Shown: positions 9,863-20,210, counted from the first letter of the stretch. The stretch: DNA of 64,000 bases from Nostoc carneum NIES-2107 (GCA_002368155.1 AP018180.1:1364001-1428000); one strand, 5' to 3'. Program-made: numbers and translations. Notes: generated by a model not told the origin, from the sequence alone.

Positions 9863-12489
9863 AACGTTTGGTGAGATTAATTCTGCTAGGGATTTTCGGT
9901 TTAATGTTTAGCCTGGGTATGCCGATAATATTACCTGTGATTGCCCAAAATCCGCCAAACCAAATTCAACCTAAATCAGCTTTATCGCTCATACAATCTG
10001 CAAAACAATATTATGATGCTGGGCAATTCTCAACTGCTGCCCAACTTTTACAACAAGCACTGCAAATTTATCAAACTTCCGCAGATATACCACACCAAGC
10101 ACAAGCATTAAGTTTAATGTCGCTAGTGCAGCAAAAATTGGGAAATTGGCAAGCAGCAAAGGCCACAATTGACAGTAGTTTGAATTTATTAGAGAAATTA
10201 CCGTCTGATCAAGAGTTCAATCGCCTTCGTGCCCAAGTATTGAATAGTTTAGGGCATTGGCAATTGGCACAGGGGCAAACAGAAGCTGCTGTTTCCATCT
10301 GGGAGAAAGCGGAAAAATTCTATGTTTCATCTGGCGATCGCATTAGTATTATCGGTATCCAAATCAATCAAGCTTTAGCATTGCAAGCTTTGGGACTGTA
10401 TCGCCGCGCCGAGAAACTGCTAACCCAACTAGAACAGCAGCTTTATCAACAACCAGACTCTCCACTCAAAGCCACTGGCTTGCTGAATCTTGGTAATATC
10501 CGCCGATTTAATGGCGATTTAGACAAATCTGCCGAAATTTTAACCCAGAGTTTAGCTATTGCCCAAAAATTGCACCTACCCCCAGAACAAAGTACAGTTT
10601 TGCTCAATTTAGGAAATACAGAATTAGCGATCGCCAAAAGAAGCGCAGAATTAAAAGATACACAACGCTCTGACCAATATAGGCAAAAAGCTTTAGAACG
10701 CTATCAACAAGCCATTGAGATAGCGACTTTACCCACAACCAAAATTCAAGCGCAACTTAATTATCTGACAGTAGTAATTGATACCAAGCAATCGGCATTA
10801 GCTACACCAATAATTTCACAAATCAAAGCAGAACTTAATCAATTACCCGCAAGTCGAGTATCTATTTATGCTCGGGTCAATTTTGCCAAAAGTTTACTGA
10901 AAATGGCGGGACAAAGCAATTTTGCAGACATTATCAAAATTCTGGAAACAGGAATTGCCCAAGCTAGAAATTTAGGCGATCAACGAGCAGAATCTTACGC
11001 ACTCGGTACTCTTGGCGCTCTGTATGAACAAGCTGGAGATGGGAAAAATGCCCGAAAAAATACTCAGTCTGCTTTAGTCATTGCCCAATCAATTAATGCA
11101 TCCGATATTAGCTATCAATGGCAATGGCAGATGGGGCGATCGCTTTTGGCAGAAAATGCGATTGATGAAGCTATTAAATATTATACCGAAGTTTTTAAAA
11201 ATCTCAGTGATTTACGCAGTGATTTAGTTGCTCTCAATCCAGAAGTGCAGTTTGACTTTAGAGAAAGTGCAGAACCAGTATATCGGCAATTAGTTGATTT
11301 ACTCTTGCGATCGCCACAACCAAGTCGAGATTATCTCATTCAAGCTCGTCAGGTAATGGAAGCGCTGCAACTAGCAGAATTAGACAACTTTTTTGGCGAT
11401 GCTTGTTCCCAGGCAAAACAGGTAAATATTGACCAATTAGATCCATCAGCAGCCGTTATTTATCCTATTATTTTACTAAACCGATTAGAAGTAATTATTA
11501 AATTACCAGGCTCGAATAATTTACGTCACTATGCCCATGCCAATATTTCGGAAACTCAAGTCGATATAGCAGTCTCAAAACTGCAAAATTCTCTTAAGCA
11601 GCGTAGTACCAGTTTAGGCCAAATCAAAAAAGAATCACAACAGTTATATGACTGGTTAATTCAACCTTTTGCTGAGGAACTCGAAACCACAAAAACGCGA
11701 GAGCAAAGCCAGATTAAAACCTTAGTATTTGTCCTTGATGGTTCATTGCGGAATTTACCAATGGCAGCTTTGTATGATGGACAAAGATATTTGGTGGAAA
11801 GGTATGCTGTTAGTGTCACCCCCTCATTGCAACTACTTGAACCCAAACCCTTACACAGGGAAGCACTCAGCGTCTTAATTGCCGGAGCAACTGACGCTCC
11901 TAGCTTTAAAAAAGAAGGATTAGCTGCGCTCGATAATGTCGCAGTAGAATTATCAGGAATTCAAGAGAATATTCGGCGCAATCAGACGCTAGAAAATCAG
12001 GAATTTATCAAGAAAAATGTTCAGACCAAGATTAATATAACACCCTTCAATATCGTTCACTTGGCAACTCATGGTAAGTTTAGTTCTAACCCCGAACAAA
12101 CCTATCTTCTTGACTGGAACGAACACATCAAACTCAAAGATTTAGATAACTTACTGCGTTTGAATTACCAAAGAAGTGCTAATCCTATTGAATTACTGAT
12201 TCTTAGTGCTTGTGAAACAGCAACTGGGGATAAACGAGCCGCTTTGGGATTAGCAGGAGTAGCGATTCGAGCCGGTGCCCGCACTACTATAGCTAGTTTG
12301 TGGCAGATTAACGATGATTCTACTGCTGAGTTTATGATTAAGTTTTACCAAGAACTGAATCGTGGGCAAATTACAAAAGCAGAAGCCTTAAGAAATACTC
12401 AACTTGCATTTTTGCAACAATCTACAGACACTGATTATAATCGCCCTTACCATTGGTCTGCATTTATTTTAGTGGGCAATTGGCTGTAA
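9859..12489 (+). CDS. Exported TPR-CHAT domain (caspase-like) protein
   Basis: An 876-aa protein with a signal peptide (1-30, hydrophobic LILLGIFGLMFSLGMPIIL ending ViAQ), TPR-type helical repeats (about 40-470) and a C-terminal CHAT domain (about 590-876). The CHAT caspase-like dyad is visible as His738 (VHLATHGKF) and Cys785 (LILSACETATG), so the peptidase is probably active. The start is the ATG at 9859, which overlaps the TGA of tpsA in ATGA and has AAGGGGG 6 nt upstream; the frame extends 14 codons further upstream without a reason to use them. Tight coupling with TpsA suggests that it processes or handles the exoprotein in the periplasm or at the surface; that function is inference. Confidence 0.9.
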   Translation: MKRLVRLILLGIFGLMFSLGMPIILPVIAQNPPNQIQPKSALSLIQSAKQYYDAGQFSTAAQLLQQALQIYQTSADIPHQAQALSLMSLVQQKLGNWQAAKATIDSSLNLLEKLPSDQEFNRLRAQVLNSLGHWQLAQGQTEAAVSIWEKAEKFYVSSGDRISIIGIQINQALALQALGLYRRAEKLLTQLEQQLYQQPDSPLKATGLLNLGNIRRFNGDLDKSAEILTQSLAIAQKLHLPPEQSTVLLNLGNTELAIAKRSAELKDTQRSDQYRQKALERYQQAIEIATLPTTKIQAQLNYLTVVIDTKQSALATPIISQIKAELNQLPASRVSIYARVNFAKSLLKMAGQSNFADIIKILETGIAQARNLGDQRAESYALGTLGALYEQAGDGKNARKNTQSALVIAQSINASDISYQWQWQMGRSLLAENAIDEAIKYYTEVFKNLSDLRSDLVALNPEVQFDFRESAEPVYRQLVDLLLRSPQPSRDYLIQARQVMEALQLAELDNFFGDACSQAKQVNIDQLDPSAAVIYPIILLNRLEVIIKLPGSNNLRHYAHANISETQVDIAVSKLQNSLKQRSTSLGQIKKESQQLYDWLIQPFAEELETTKTREQSQIKTLVFVLDGSLRNLPMAALYDGQRYLVERYAVSVTPSLQLLEPKPLHREALSVLIAGATDAPSFKKEGLAALDNVAVELSGIQENIRRNQTLENQEFIKKNVQTKINITPFNIVHLATHGKFSSNPEQTYLLDWNEHIKLKDLDNLLRLNYQRSANPIELLILSACETATGDKRAALGLAGVAIRAGARTTIASLWQINDDSTAEFMIKFYQELNRGQITKAEALRNTQLAFLQQSTDTDYNRPYHWSAFILVGNWL

Positions 12490-12514
12490 TTATTTTTTGG
12501 AATAGGGGTAATAA

Positions 12515-13318
12515 TCATTCACTAAGATGCAAAGTTATTTTTTCAATAATTGGTTCTTGAGAAATGTTACCTAAGCTGAAAATTTTAGTATTTAAAAATT
12601 CAATCCAAGCTTTCTTAAAGCTAGCATTATTTGGCTCATTTAAACGTAATTGAGCTAGTTCAGTTATCGCTTCATACCAAATATCATGTTTGGCATAAAC
12701 AAAAATTTTGTCCAACGGAGTTTTTGCTGTTTTTAAATCTCTTTCAAGTTCCACTGATATTAACTTCTTCTGTATCACTCCTGTTATGGAATCATGTGTT
12801 GATGAATTATCAGACGAGATATTAGGAGAACAGTTAACGTCAAAATACCATCGATACTTTTTATCAACCTTTAAAGCTGTAATTGTTGCAGGTAAAGTAA
12901 TACCAATAATTCCAGCTTTGCTAGGTAAATTTAGACGAGCGCGATACACTTCAGTATCTCCATCCTGTAAGGAGAATTCTGCATTAGTTACTTCCGGGGC
13001 AATATAAGGAAGATAAACCCAAATAGTAGGATAATCCTGAACAGAGAACTGAGATTGATTACCACCTACTATATGAGTCAGTGGCGGTTTATCTTGCTGA
13101 TGAATACAGTCACCGCGGCTTCCCGTTCCCTCTTTTCCTGGGGGTGTTCCGCGCCTTGGAGGATCTTTCTCCATTGAAGTCAAATTTATTTTTGTTGCAG
13201 ATACTTGATTATTGCTAACTTCAGTTTGTGCCCATGCCAGCGAATTCATTGAATAGCTAGTCCAGCTAACTAGTACCAATATCAAGAAAAATAAACCTTT
13301 TCTACCATTTAAGAACAT
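12515..13318 (-). CDS. DUF928 domain-containing exported protein
   Basis: A 267-aa protein with a signal peptide (1-31, ending SLAWAQ) and a DUF928 domain (about 75-260), with the family's PTIWVYLPY and YRARLNLP strand segments and KYRWYFDVNC. DUF928 proteins are restricted largely to cyanobacteria and are commonly found beside CHAT/FHA genes; their function is unknown. The gene converges on the CHAT gene with only 25 nt between stop codons. A proline- and glycine-rich low-complexity segment (residues 52-68) follows the signal peptide. Confidence 0.8.
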   Translation of the reverse strand: MFLNGRKGLFFLILVLVSWTSYSMNSLAWAQTEVSNNQVSATKINLTSMEKDPPRRGTPPGKEGTGSRGDCIHQQDKPPLTHIVGGNQSQFSVQDYPTIWVYLPYIAPEVTNAEFSLQDGDTEVYRARLNLPSKAGIIGITLPATITALKVDKKYRWYFDVNCSPNISSDNSSTHDSITGVIQKKLISVELERDLKTAKTPLDKIFVYAKHDIWYEAITELAQLRLNEPNNASFKKAWIEFLNTKIFSLGNISQEPIIEKITLHLSE

Positions 13319-13402
13319 TGGCTACATTTTTGATTGATTGTCACATTGATGTCAATACAATATGTAACCGTATCTTTTCGGAAAAAAATTTCAGATTTTT
13401 TG

Positions 13403-13690
13403 CTAAGTAAATTGGCGGGAAAAAACCAAACTGTGTAACAAAAATAAGGGCGTAATTGTTGCTAATTTTGAACGCAAAAGAGAGCCAAATCCTGGGCTGT
13501 AAAACAATGAAGTGCTTTCTTCTATAGCTGAAGCTAACTGAACTGTTCCTCGAATTACAATTGATGAAGCAGCGACTTTACGACCAGTACAACGACGTTG
13601 ATGATGTTGTAAGACACTAAAAGCTTGTTCTAGGTCATTATTGGTTCGAGGTAAACCTTCAACTAAAAACCTCTGCACTGATTCCTCCAT
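13403..13690 (-). pseudogene. Transposase C-terminal remnant
   Basis: The 95-aa frame contains LPRTNNDLEQAF and HHQRRCTGRKVAASS, which are typical of the C-terminal part of a cyanobacterial transposase family. After about residue 60 the reading frame is wrong: the other frame continues with LHCFTAQDLAL, which is the expected continuation. The N-terminal catalytic half is absent. This is therefore a truncated and frameshifted insertion-sequence relic. Confidence 0.6.
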
Positions 13691-14029
13691 CTCACTGGAA
13701 TACTAGAGCGCCGGTCGAGTAGAGAGTATTGACAAATTAAAAAGACTATGAAACAGTAATGAGCGACGAATTTTCTGGTGTAATGTGGGACATACGAGCC
13801 AGAACATGAAGATTGTGAACAACAGCCATAGGACTTACGCAACTGGCACAATGCGATCGCCAGTTGATAGTACATGAGTATTAATTAAATCTGATTTTGA
13901 AAGCCTTGTCTTCGTAATAGAAGTCGCTGTCTTGGAAGCAAAGCATGAAATATTCATGAGAAGATCATCGGTGAAAGGTTAAGGTAATTCCACATTTGTC
14001 AATCAGTTAAAATACTCAAAAACACCAAA
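13691..14029. other. Spacer, IS debris
   Basis: No intact gene is visible. The segment holds the motif ATAGGACTTACGCAA (around 13829), which resembles the end sequences of cyanobacterial insertion sequences, and a HIP1 site. It is most likely debris of the transposon whose coding remnant lies at 13403-13690. Confidence 0.4.
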
Positions 14030-14112
14030 TGAAAATGATAATCGTATGCGGGTGGAGGGGAAGGAGGCGAGCAACGCTCGCCTCCTTCCCCTCTATTTGA
14101 TTATCATTTTCA
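14030..14112. repeat. 83-bp palindromic element
   Basis: Outer arms TGAAAATGATAATC (14030-14043) and GATTATCATTTTCA (14099-14112) are a perfect 14-bp inverted repeat. Inside, an 18-bp perfect stem (14055-14072 with 14076-14093) closes on a 3-base loop AAC. The element could be a mobile palindromic repeat (MITE-like), or act as a very stable RNA hairpin downstream of the kinase gene, which ends at 14340. The remaining spacer to 14339 has no convincing gene. Confidence 0.75.
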
Positions 14113-14339
14113 AACAAGTTTTTAGTAGCCACAATGTCCAATAAAAAAGTATTGTAACGAGAGAATAACTTAATAAAAATTGGGCAACCTTCGCAAGCTA
14201 AATTCAATTATCAAATAGGTAACGAATAGTTTGGTCTACCACGATGCCCAAGCGACAAAAACAAAACTCTGACCACGTACACCGAGATAAAAGTGGTAGT
14301 TGCCGTTTGCCACTGGACGCAGCTTCCGTAACAATAACC

Positions 14340-17300
14340 CTAGATAGGAAAAGAAATTATAAACTCTGTCCCCTCGCCCAGAAGAGAATTAACTGTGATT
14401 TTACCACCGTGTTTTTCTTCGACAATTTGACGGGCGATCGCTAATCCTAATCCCGTACCTTTACCGACTCCTTTGGTAGTAAATAAATGGTCAAATATTT
14501 TTGCTTGGACTTCTGCACTCATGCCTTTGCCGTTATCAGCAATTGATATTTTTCCGCATTGATGATCAATGATTGATGTTGTGATTGTGATGCTGTTAGG
14601 ATGAGCTTTAATCTCTGCAAAACTCTTACTAATACTTGCTTCTTCTAAAGCATCAATAGCATTGGCAAGAATATTCATAAATACCTGATTTAATTGTCCA
14701 GGAAAACAATTGACTAAAGGTAAATCACCATAATTAGTAATTACTTCAATGGCTGGGCGTTGTTCGTTGGCTTTGAGGCGATGCTTGAGAATTAAAATTG
14801 TGCTGTCAATGCCTTCATGTAAATTAAATTGTACTTTGTAATCTTTGTCAGCGCGAGAAAATGTCCGCAAGCTAGTGCTAATATTTTTCAACCTGTCGCA
14901 AGCCATGACCATTGCATCGATTGTTTTAGGTAAGTCTGCCAAAAGATACTCTAAGTCAATTTCCTCCGCATGGTCTTGAATTTGATCACCAGGATTTTCA
15001 ACAACTGCTTGATAGAGTTCAAGATGTTCAGTCAGGTCAGCTAAATTGGGTTTAGTTTGTTTGAGAGTAGCAGCAATAAAACCAAGAGGATTATTCATTT
15101 CATGGGCAACACCAGCGACTAAATTACCCAAAGCTGACATTTTTTCACTTTGGATAATTTGTAATTGGGCAAGTTGGAGTTCTTGTTCTGCTCGTTTGCG
15201 TTCACTAATATCTAACAATAAGCCGTCCCACACAATTGGGCCATCAACGAGTTTTTGAATGCGAGCTTCCCCATGAATCCACTTCACAATTCCCGAAGGT
15301 GTAACAATTCGACCTGTCCATTGCCAAGGAGTCAAAGTTTGCATAGAGTCGGCAATCGACTGCTGGTAAGTAGCATCATCTTCTGGATGCACTAAATTAA
15401 GAATAGTCTGCACATTGGCGATCGCTTGGGAGGCGGGAATTTCGTATAATTTATCACAATTTGCACTGATGTAAAGTAGAGATATTGCACCATCAGCAGA
15501 CACACAAAATTGAGAAACAACCCCAGGAACATTATCTACCAAGTTATGAAAGCGAGAATTACTGGCGCTCAATTCGACAAAAGATTGCTCTAACTTTTGG
15601 GCATATTCCTGAGCAGATTCATAAAGTCGGGCATTTTCTAGAGAAATGGCAGCTTGAGCGCAAATTAAATTCAGTATTTCGACGCGATCGCTTGTGAATG
15701 CCCCTGTGGTTAAATTATTTTCCAGATATAAAATACCCATTAACTTACCTTGATGCAAAATCGGGCTGCACAAGATACTTTGAGGCTGCTGACGCACAAT
15801 ATAGGGGTCATTGGCTAAGGTGGTATCTGCGGTTGCATCCAACAAGACAACCGTTTGTTGACTGTGCTTGACTTTGTAAATCAGCTTGTGGGGAATGTCT
15901 TGACTTTCTTCAACAGGAATTCTCTGTAATACCACTGGGTTTGTGCCCTGGGTAATTGCACCTTTAATTAGCAGGCTATTGTCTCGCAACAGCATTAATA
16001 CACATTTATCAGCCCCAGCATTTTCGATGATGATGGAAAGTAACGATGAAAGCAGTTTGTCTAGTTCGATTTCACCAGAGATAGTATGAGATACTTTGAG
16101 AATAGCTTTTAAATCTAGAGTATCTGAGACACTGCTGCTAGAACTGGTAGATGTGACACTCCCCAAGGAGAAGATAGTTTCGTTAGTTGAAACAACAGAA
16201 CGGCTTTGCTGTAATATGGGGGCGAGTAATTGGGGATAGCGTTTTTCTAAGTCAGTGACTTTGGCTTTTGCTCCCCAACGCGCATAACCATAATAAGCTT
16301 CAATCATGTACTCAAGGGCAATACGCTGTTTACCCCAATCTAGGTAGAACTTTGCTGCCAATTCGTTAGCCAGTGCTTCTTCTTGGATATATTCATTGGC
16401 TTTAGCTCCAGATATTGCCCGATCATATAGTTCACTAGCTTCGGCTTTGTTTCCTAAGACTCGACATTTTTCCGCTGCTACCAAATCAACCTTATGCTGA
16501 TAATTCATTGGGGCATAGTGCGCCCAGTGCTGTAAAAGAGTTTGGTTTTCTGCTACTCGCTCTAATGCGGTTGATACTTCGCCTGAGTGTTGAGTCAATT
16601 GTGCTAGAGCAATCAAAGAATCATAGAAATAAAATGCAGGTTCGCCAACTGTACTTGCACCTCCCATGAAATAGTTTCTGCACTCAAGCGCCAGGTTGTT
16701 TGCTGCCTCAACTTCCCCAAATAAAAAGCCAAGGGTCAACTTATATGAGTAAAACATATATAAGCCATGCCAATCATTTGCAGACCGCAGCAGAGGCAGA
16801 AATTCTGTCTCTTGGAGTGCAGAGCTAGAAAAAATAGTGGGATGCTCTGCAAAACCCAGTAAATTGAAAATTGCTTGCCAATAGATCAGACAGGCATTTG
16901 CCGATCCTAACTGCTTCAATTGCACTAAAGCATGATAGTAATTGCGTGTATTTTGCTCCAACTCAGCAAGGGGTTGACCGCAGTAAAAAGCATTCCGGCA
17001 GCAAGTTTGAACACAATATCCAGCATATTCAAGGTTGCCAATCTCTAGCCCCAGCGTGTAGCCCTCCTTCAAAAGGAGTAAGGTTTCTTTGATGTGATAG
17101 TTTCGGTGGAGAATATAACCACCTAGTAGTAAAAATACTTCAGGTTTCGGTGCTTTATCATCGAATTTTGAAGCGAGATGCAATGCTAACTGGCCAAACT
17201 GTGCAGCTAAATCTATATCTTTCTGGATATTCAAGAGAACCAGGCTGTAGCAAGCATAGTTAGTAGCAGAAACAGAGATATTTCCGTGTCGCAGAGATAA

Positions 17301-20210
17301 TTTGACGACCAAGGTCGTTAATAATGGATACAAAAGAGAGCCACAGCTGTAAGCACTTGCCATGATACTACTGGCAATCTGGGTAATGGCTATTTTTTTG
17401 GCATCGGTCATGACAGGGAGATCGGCAAAATCTTCAACTTTTTGGTCGCCAATGAATTCGCTAATTTCTTGGATTGATTGCTGAATATCTGCCATTGTGG
17501 GTGATTCGGTCATCGTTATCCCCAATTGTTGTAAGAGATTGATGCCGATGCCCAATACTTGAGTAAATTGCATTTGGGAAACCTTGGCTTGAATCCTAAT
17601 GCGGTAAACATTGACCTTTTCTAGTAAGTCATGGGCCTGTTCAATGACAATATTAATGAACTGTTCCATCGCCTCAAAATCACCACCCAGCATTGCCACT
17701 TCTGCCGCTAATTCATGGAAAGCGAGGGTCATTTCATAGTGTTGTTGCCAAGCTTGCTCTCCCAACAAAGATAATCCCACGGCGGTATATTCACGCGCGG
17801 CTTGATAGGCGGTCGAACTTTTGGCTTTGCGACAGGCAATTAAATTGAGTCGAGCTAATTTTTCCCGTTCTGTTGATTGGGTAATTAAAGCAATTCCGTG
17901 ATTTAATTGATTGACGATTTCAAAAATCCGGTCTTCTCTTGCTTGGGCGGAAATCTGTTGCAATAGCAGTTGTCCGATTTGGTAATGAGTTGCCTGTTTT
18001 TGGTCGTCAGGAATTAGGGAATAAGCGGCTTGCTGGATGCGATCGTGTAAGAATTTGTAAGAAACTGTGATTTGTCCTTGGTCATTTGTGAGGCAGTGCG
18101 TTGGGCGGGTTCCCCGACTTGAAGCAACTGCCGAATCCGTAAGGGTCATTTGTTCGCTGTTCTCTAGTGACCAATGACTAATGACTAATGACTCTTGTTG
18201 ATAAAACTTATAAATATCACCAATTGGTAAAATCAACCCTTCTTGCAAAGCTTTCCACAAAGCCGCAGCCGTCTCAATTTCTGATTGCTGCGAAACGATC
18301 GCCAAAGTTGCTAAATCAAAAGAGTTGCCAATACAAGCCGCTAACTGCAAAACATCTTGAGTTGATAACGGTAATTTTTGCAGTTGCAAACTCATAAAAG
18401 TTACAACGTCATCTGTAACTGCTTGAGCCGTCACTTCTGATAAATTGCATTGCCAAAAGCCTAACTCAAAATCAAATTGAATTAATCCATCTTGATGTAA
18501 TGCTTTAAGAAACTGTGTGGCAAAAAACGGATTTCCTTGAGTTTTTTGATAAATCAATACAGAAAGATGCCATGCTATATCTTCTGAACATTTGAGTGTG
18601 TTAGCTACTAACTTATTGACTTGCTCTTGACTCAGGGGTTCTAAAGTAATCGTATTAATATTTGCTTGTGATTTCGCAATTTCATTCAAAGTCAACATTA
18701 ATGGATGTGCTAGAGTGACTTCGTTATCGCGGTACGCACCAATGATGAAAAGATGGCTTGTATCAGCCATTAATAGCTGTATTAATTTCAGCGATGCCGA
18801 ATCTGCCCATTGCAAGTCATCTAAAAATATCACTAAGGGATGTTCTTTAGTTGTGAAGACTTGGGTGAATTTTTTAAATAATAAATTAAAGCGATTTTCT
18901 GCGGCTGCTCCTGATAATTCGATTGCTGGTGGTTGTTTACCAATAATTTCTTCTAGTTCAGGAATAACATCAATAATAACTTGTCCATTGTCGCCAACAG
19001 CTTCTAATATTTTATTTTTCCATTTTTCTATTTGAGAGTCTCTTTCTGTCAATAGTTGTGCCATTAAATCCCGAAATGCCTGTACAAATGCACTAAAGGG
19101 AATATTGCGTTGAAATTGGTCATATTTACCCTTGATAAAGTATCCGCGTTGTCTGACAATTGGTTTATGCACTTCGTTAACAACGGCTGTTTTCCCAATT
19201 CCAGAAAAACCAGCAACAAGCATCATTTCTGCTGCACCAAGGCTAACTCTTTCAAATACTTCTAGTAGGGTTTGAACTTCGGTTTCTCTACCATAAAGTT
19301 TATCAGGGATGATGAAGCGATCGCACAGATCCCTACTCGCAATTTCAAAACTTTGAATCTCACAAGTTTGTTGTAGCTGAATTAAACATTTTTCTAAATC
19401 AAATTTCAATCCTAATGCACTCTGATATCTATCTTCAGCATTTTTCGCCATCAATTTACTGACGATTTCTGAGATACATAAGGGAATGTCTGGATTAATT
19501 TCATGTATGAGTGGCGGAATTTTCGCAATATGAGAATGTACCAATTCCATCGCATCATGAGACTGGAATGGTAACTCATTTGTCAGCAATTCATAGAAAG
19601 TCACACCCAGGGAATAAAAATCTGTGCGGTAGTCAATTCCCCGGTTCATTCTCCCTGTTTGTTCGGGAGATATATAAGCAAGTGTTCCTTCTAATACTTT
19701 GGGATTAACTAGGCTTTGGGTTTCTCGTGGTAAGAGCGATGCAATACTAAAGTCAATTAATTTAATTTGTTTGGTTTCGGGATTTATTAAGATATTGCTG
19801 GGTTTGATATCTTTATGAATAATGCGCTCGTGGTAGAGTAAATCTAAGATGTTGCACAGAGCGATCGCTATCACTAAAAATTCTTCTAAAGATTGTTTGG
19901 TTTCTCTAGTTCTCCACTCCTTAAGAGAAATCCCCCTGAAGTCTTCCATAACTAGTGCATAACCATTTTGGCAAGGTTCTAGACTGTAGGTTTGGACTAT
20001 CAGGGGGGAGTTGAGATTTTTGGCAATTGTGTACTGGTTGCGAAACAACAAAAGTTCGTTAAAGCTAGGATAAGGATTTTTCAGTAATTTAACGACTACT
20101 GGTTGTTGATCAACTTTTCGATAACCTCGATAAACTTGGGTTCGGGAGCCATTATAGAGTTCTTCGCTGATGTTATATCCGGGAATATTCTCAACAAGAG
20201 TGCTAGTCAT
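14340..20210 (-). CDS. Multi-domain Ser/Thr kinase - ATPase - GAF - PAS - histidine kinase
   Basis: A 1956-aa hybrid signalling kinase of the type found in filamentous cyanobacteria. Order of domains: Ser/Thr kinase (about 10-270; Lys41, catalytic HKDIKPSN at 132, IDFS in place of DFG at 152-155), AAA_16-type ATPase (about 310-600; AGFSGIGKT Walker A), helical TPR-like region (about 750-1350), GAF (about 1390-1540), PAS (about 1570-1690) and histidine kinase with phospho-acceptor His1703 (GVAHEMNNP) and HATPase motifs DNGKGM and GKGTGLGLAIA. All catalytic motifs are present, so it probably links Ser/Thr and two-component signalling. No response regulator is adjacent. Residues near 670-705 are encoded by a short-repeat insertion (see repeat at 18096). 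Start at ATG 20210; the upstream spacer is 210 nt. Confidence 0.92.
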   Translation of the reverse strand: MTSTLVENIPGYNISEELYNGSRTQVYRGYRKVDQQPVVVKLLKNPYPSFNELLLFRNQYTIAKNLNSPLIVQTYSLEPCQNGYALVMEDFRGISLKEWRTRETKQSLEEFLVIAIALCNILDLLYHERIIHKDIKPSNILINPETKQIKLIDFSIASLLPRETQSLVNPKVLEGTLAYISPEQTGRMNRGIDYRTDFYSLGVTFYELLTNELPFQSHDAMELVHSHIAKIPPLIHEINPDIPLCISEIVSKLMAKNAEDRYQSALGLKFDLEKCLIQLQQTCEIQSFEIASRDLCDRFIIPDKLYGRETEVQTLLEVFERVSLGAAEMMLVAGFSGIGKTAVVNEVHKPIVRQRGYFIKGKYDQFQRNIPFSAFVQAFRDLMAQLLTERDSQIEKWKNKILEAVGDNGQVIIDVIPELEEIIGKQPPAIELSGAAAENRFNLLFKKFTQVFTTKEHPLVIFLDDLQWADSASLKLIQLLMADTSHLFIIGAYRDNEVTLAHPLMLTLNEIAKSQANINTITLEPLSQEQVNKLVANTLKCSEDIAWHLSVLIYQKTQGNPFFATQFLKALHQDGLIQFDFELGFWQCNLSEVTAQAVTDDVVTFMSLQLQKLPLSTQDVLQLAACIGNSFDLATLAIVSQQSEIETAAALWKALQEGLILPIGDIYKFYQQESLVISHWSLENSEQMTLTDSAVASSRGTRPTHCLTNDQGQITVSYKFLHDRIQQAAYSLIPDDQKQATHYQIGQLLLQQISAQAREDRIFEIVNQLNHGIALITQSTEREKLARLNLIACRKAKSSTAYQAAREYTAVGLSLLGEQAWQQHYEMTLAFHELAAEVAMLGGDFEAMEQFINIVIEQAHDLLEKVNVYRIRIQAKVSQMQFTQVLGIGINLLQQLGITMTESPTMADIQQSIQEISEFIGDQKVEDFADLPVMTDAKKIAITQIASSIMASAYSCGSLLYPLLTTLVVKLSLRHGNISVSATNYACYSLVLLNIQKDIDLAAQFGQLALHLASKFDDKAPKPEVFLLLGGYILHRNYHIKETLLLLKEGYTLGLEIGNLEYAGYCVQTCCRNAFYCGQPLAELEQNTRNYYHALVQLKQLGSANACLIYWQAIFNLLGFAEHPTIFSSSALQETEFLPLLRSANDWHGLYMFYSYKLTLGFLFGEVEAANNLALECRNYFMGGASTVGEPAFYFYDSLIALAQLTQHSGEVSTALERVAENQTLLQHWAHYAPMNYQHKVDLVAAEKCRVLGNKAEASELYDRAISGAKANEYIQEEALANELAAKFYLDWGKQRIALEYMIEAYYGYARWGAKAKVTDLEKRYPQLLAPILQQSRSVVSTNETIFSLGSVTSTSSSSSVSDTLDLKAILKVSHTISGEIELDKLLSSLLSIIIENAGADKCVLMLLRDNSLLIKGAITQGTNPVVLQRIPVEESQDIPHKLIYKVKHSQQTVVLLDATADTTLANDPYIVRQQPQSILCSPILHQGKLMGILYLENNLTTGAFTSDRVEILNLICAQAAISLENARLYESAQEYAQKLEQSFVELSASNSRFHNLVDNVPGVVSQFCVSADGAISLLYISANCDKLYEIPASQAIANVQTILNLVHPEDDATYQQSIADSMQTLTPWQWTGRIVTPSGIVKWIHGEARIQKLVDGPIVWDGLLLDISERKRAEQELQLAQLQIIQSEKMSALGNLVAGVAHEMNNPLGFIAATLKQTKPNLADLTEHLELYQAVVENPGDQIQDHAEEIDLEYLLADLPKTIDAMVMACDRLKNISTSLRTFSRADKDYKVQFNLHEGIDSTILILKHRLKANEQRPAIEVITNYGDLPLVNCFPGQLNQVFMNILANAIDALEEASISKSFAEIKAHPNSITITTSIIDHQCGKISIADNGKGMSAEVQAKIFDHLFTTKGVGKGTGLGLAIARQIVEEKHGGKITVNSLLGEGTEFIISFPI
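18096..18193. repeat. Short-repeat insertion inside the kinase gene
   Basis: Within the ATPase-to-helical transition of the kinase gene lie the dispersed repeat GTGCGTTGGGCGGGTTCCCC followed by GACTTGAAGCAACTGCCG, and then the heptamer series CCAATGACTAATGACTAATG. The insertion stays in frame and encodes a low-complexity linker (SHWSLENSEQ and SSRGTRPTHC) just before the conserved VSYKFLHDR segment. Both repeat types are common in intergenic spacers of Nostocales. Confidence 0.65.

Noticed and set aside
13663-13875. 70-codon minus-strand frame beside the transposase remnant
   Set aside because: No recognisable protein pattern; probably IS debris.
14244-14444. 66-codon plus-strand frame near the kinase end
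   Set aside because: It overlaps the end of the kinase gene on the other strand and has no family signature; treated as chance.
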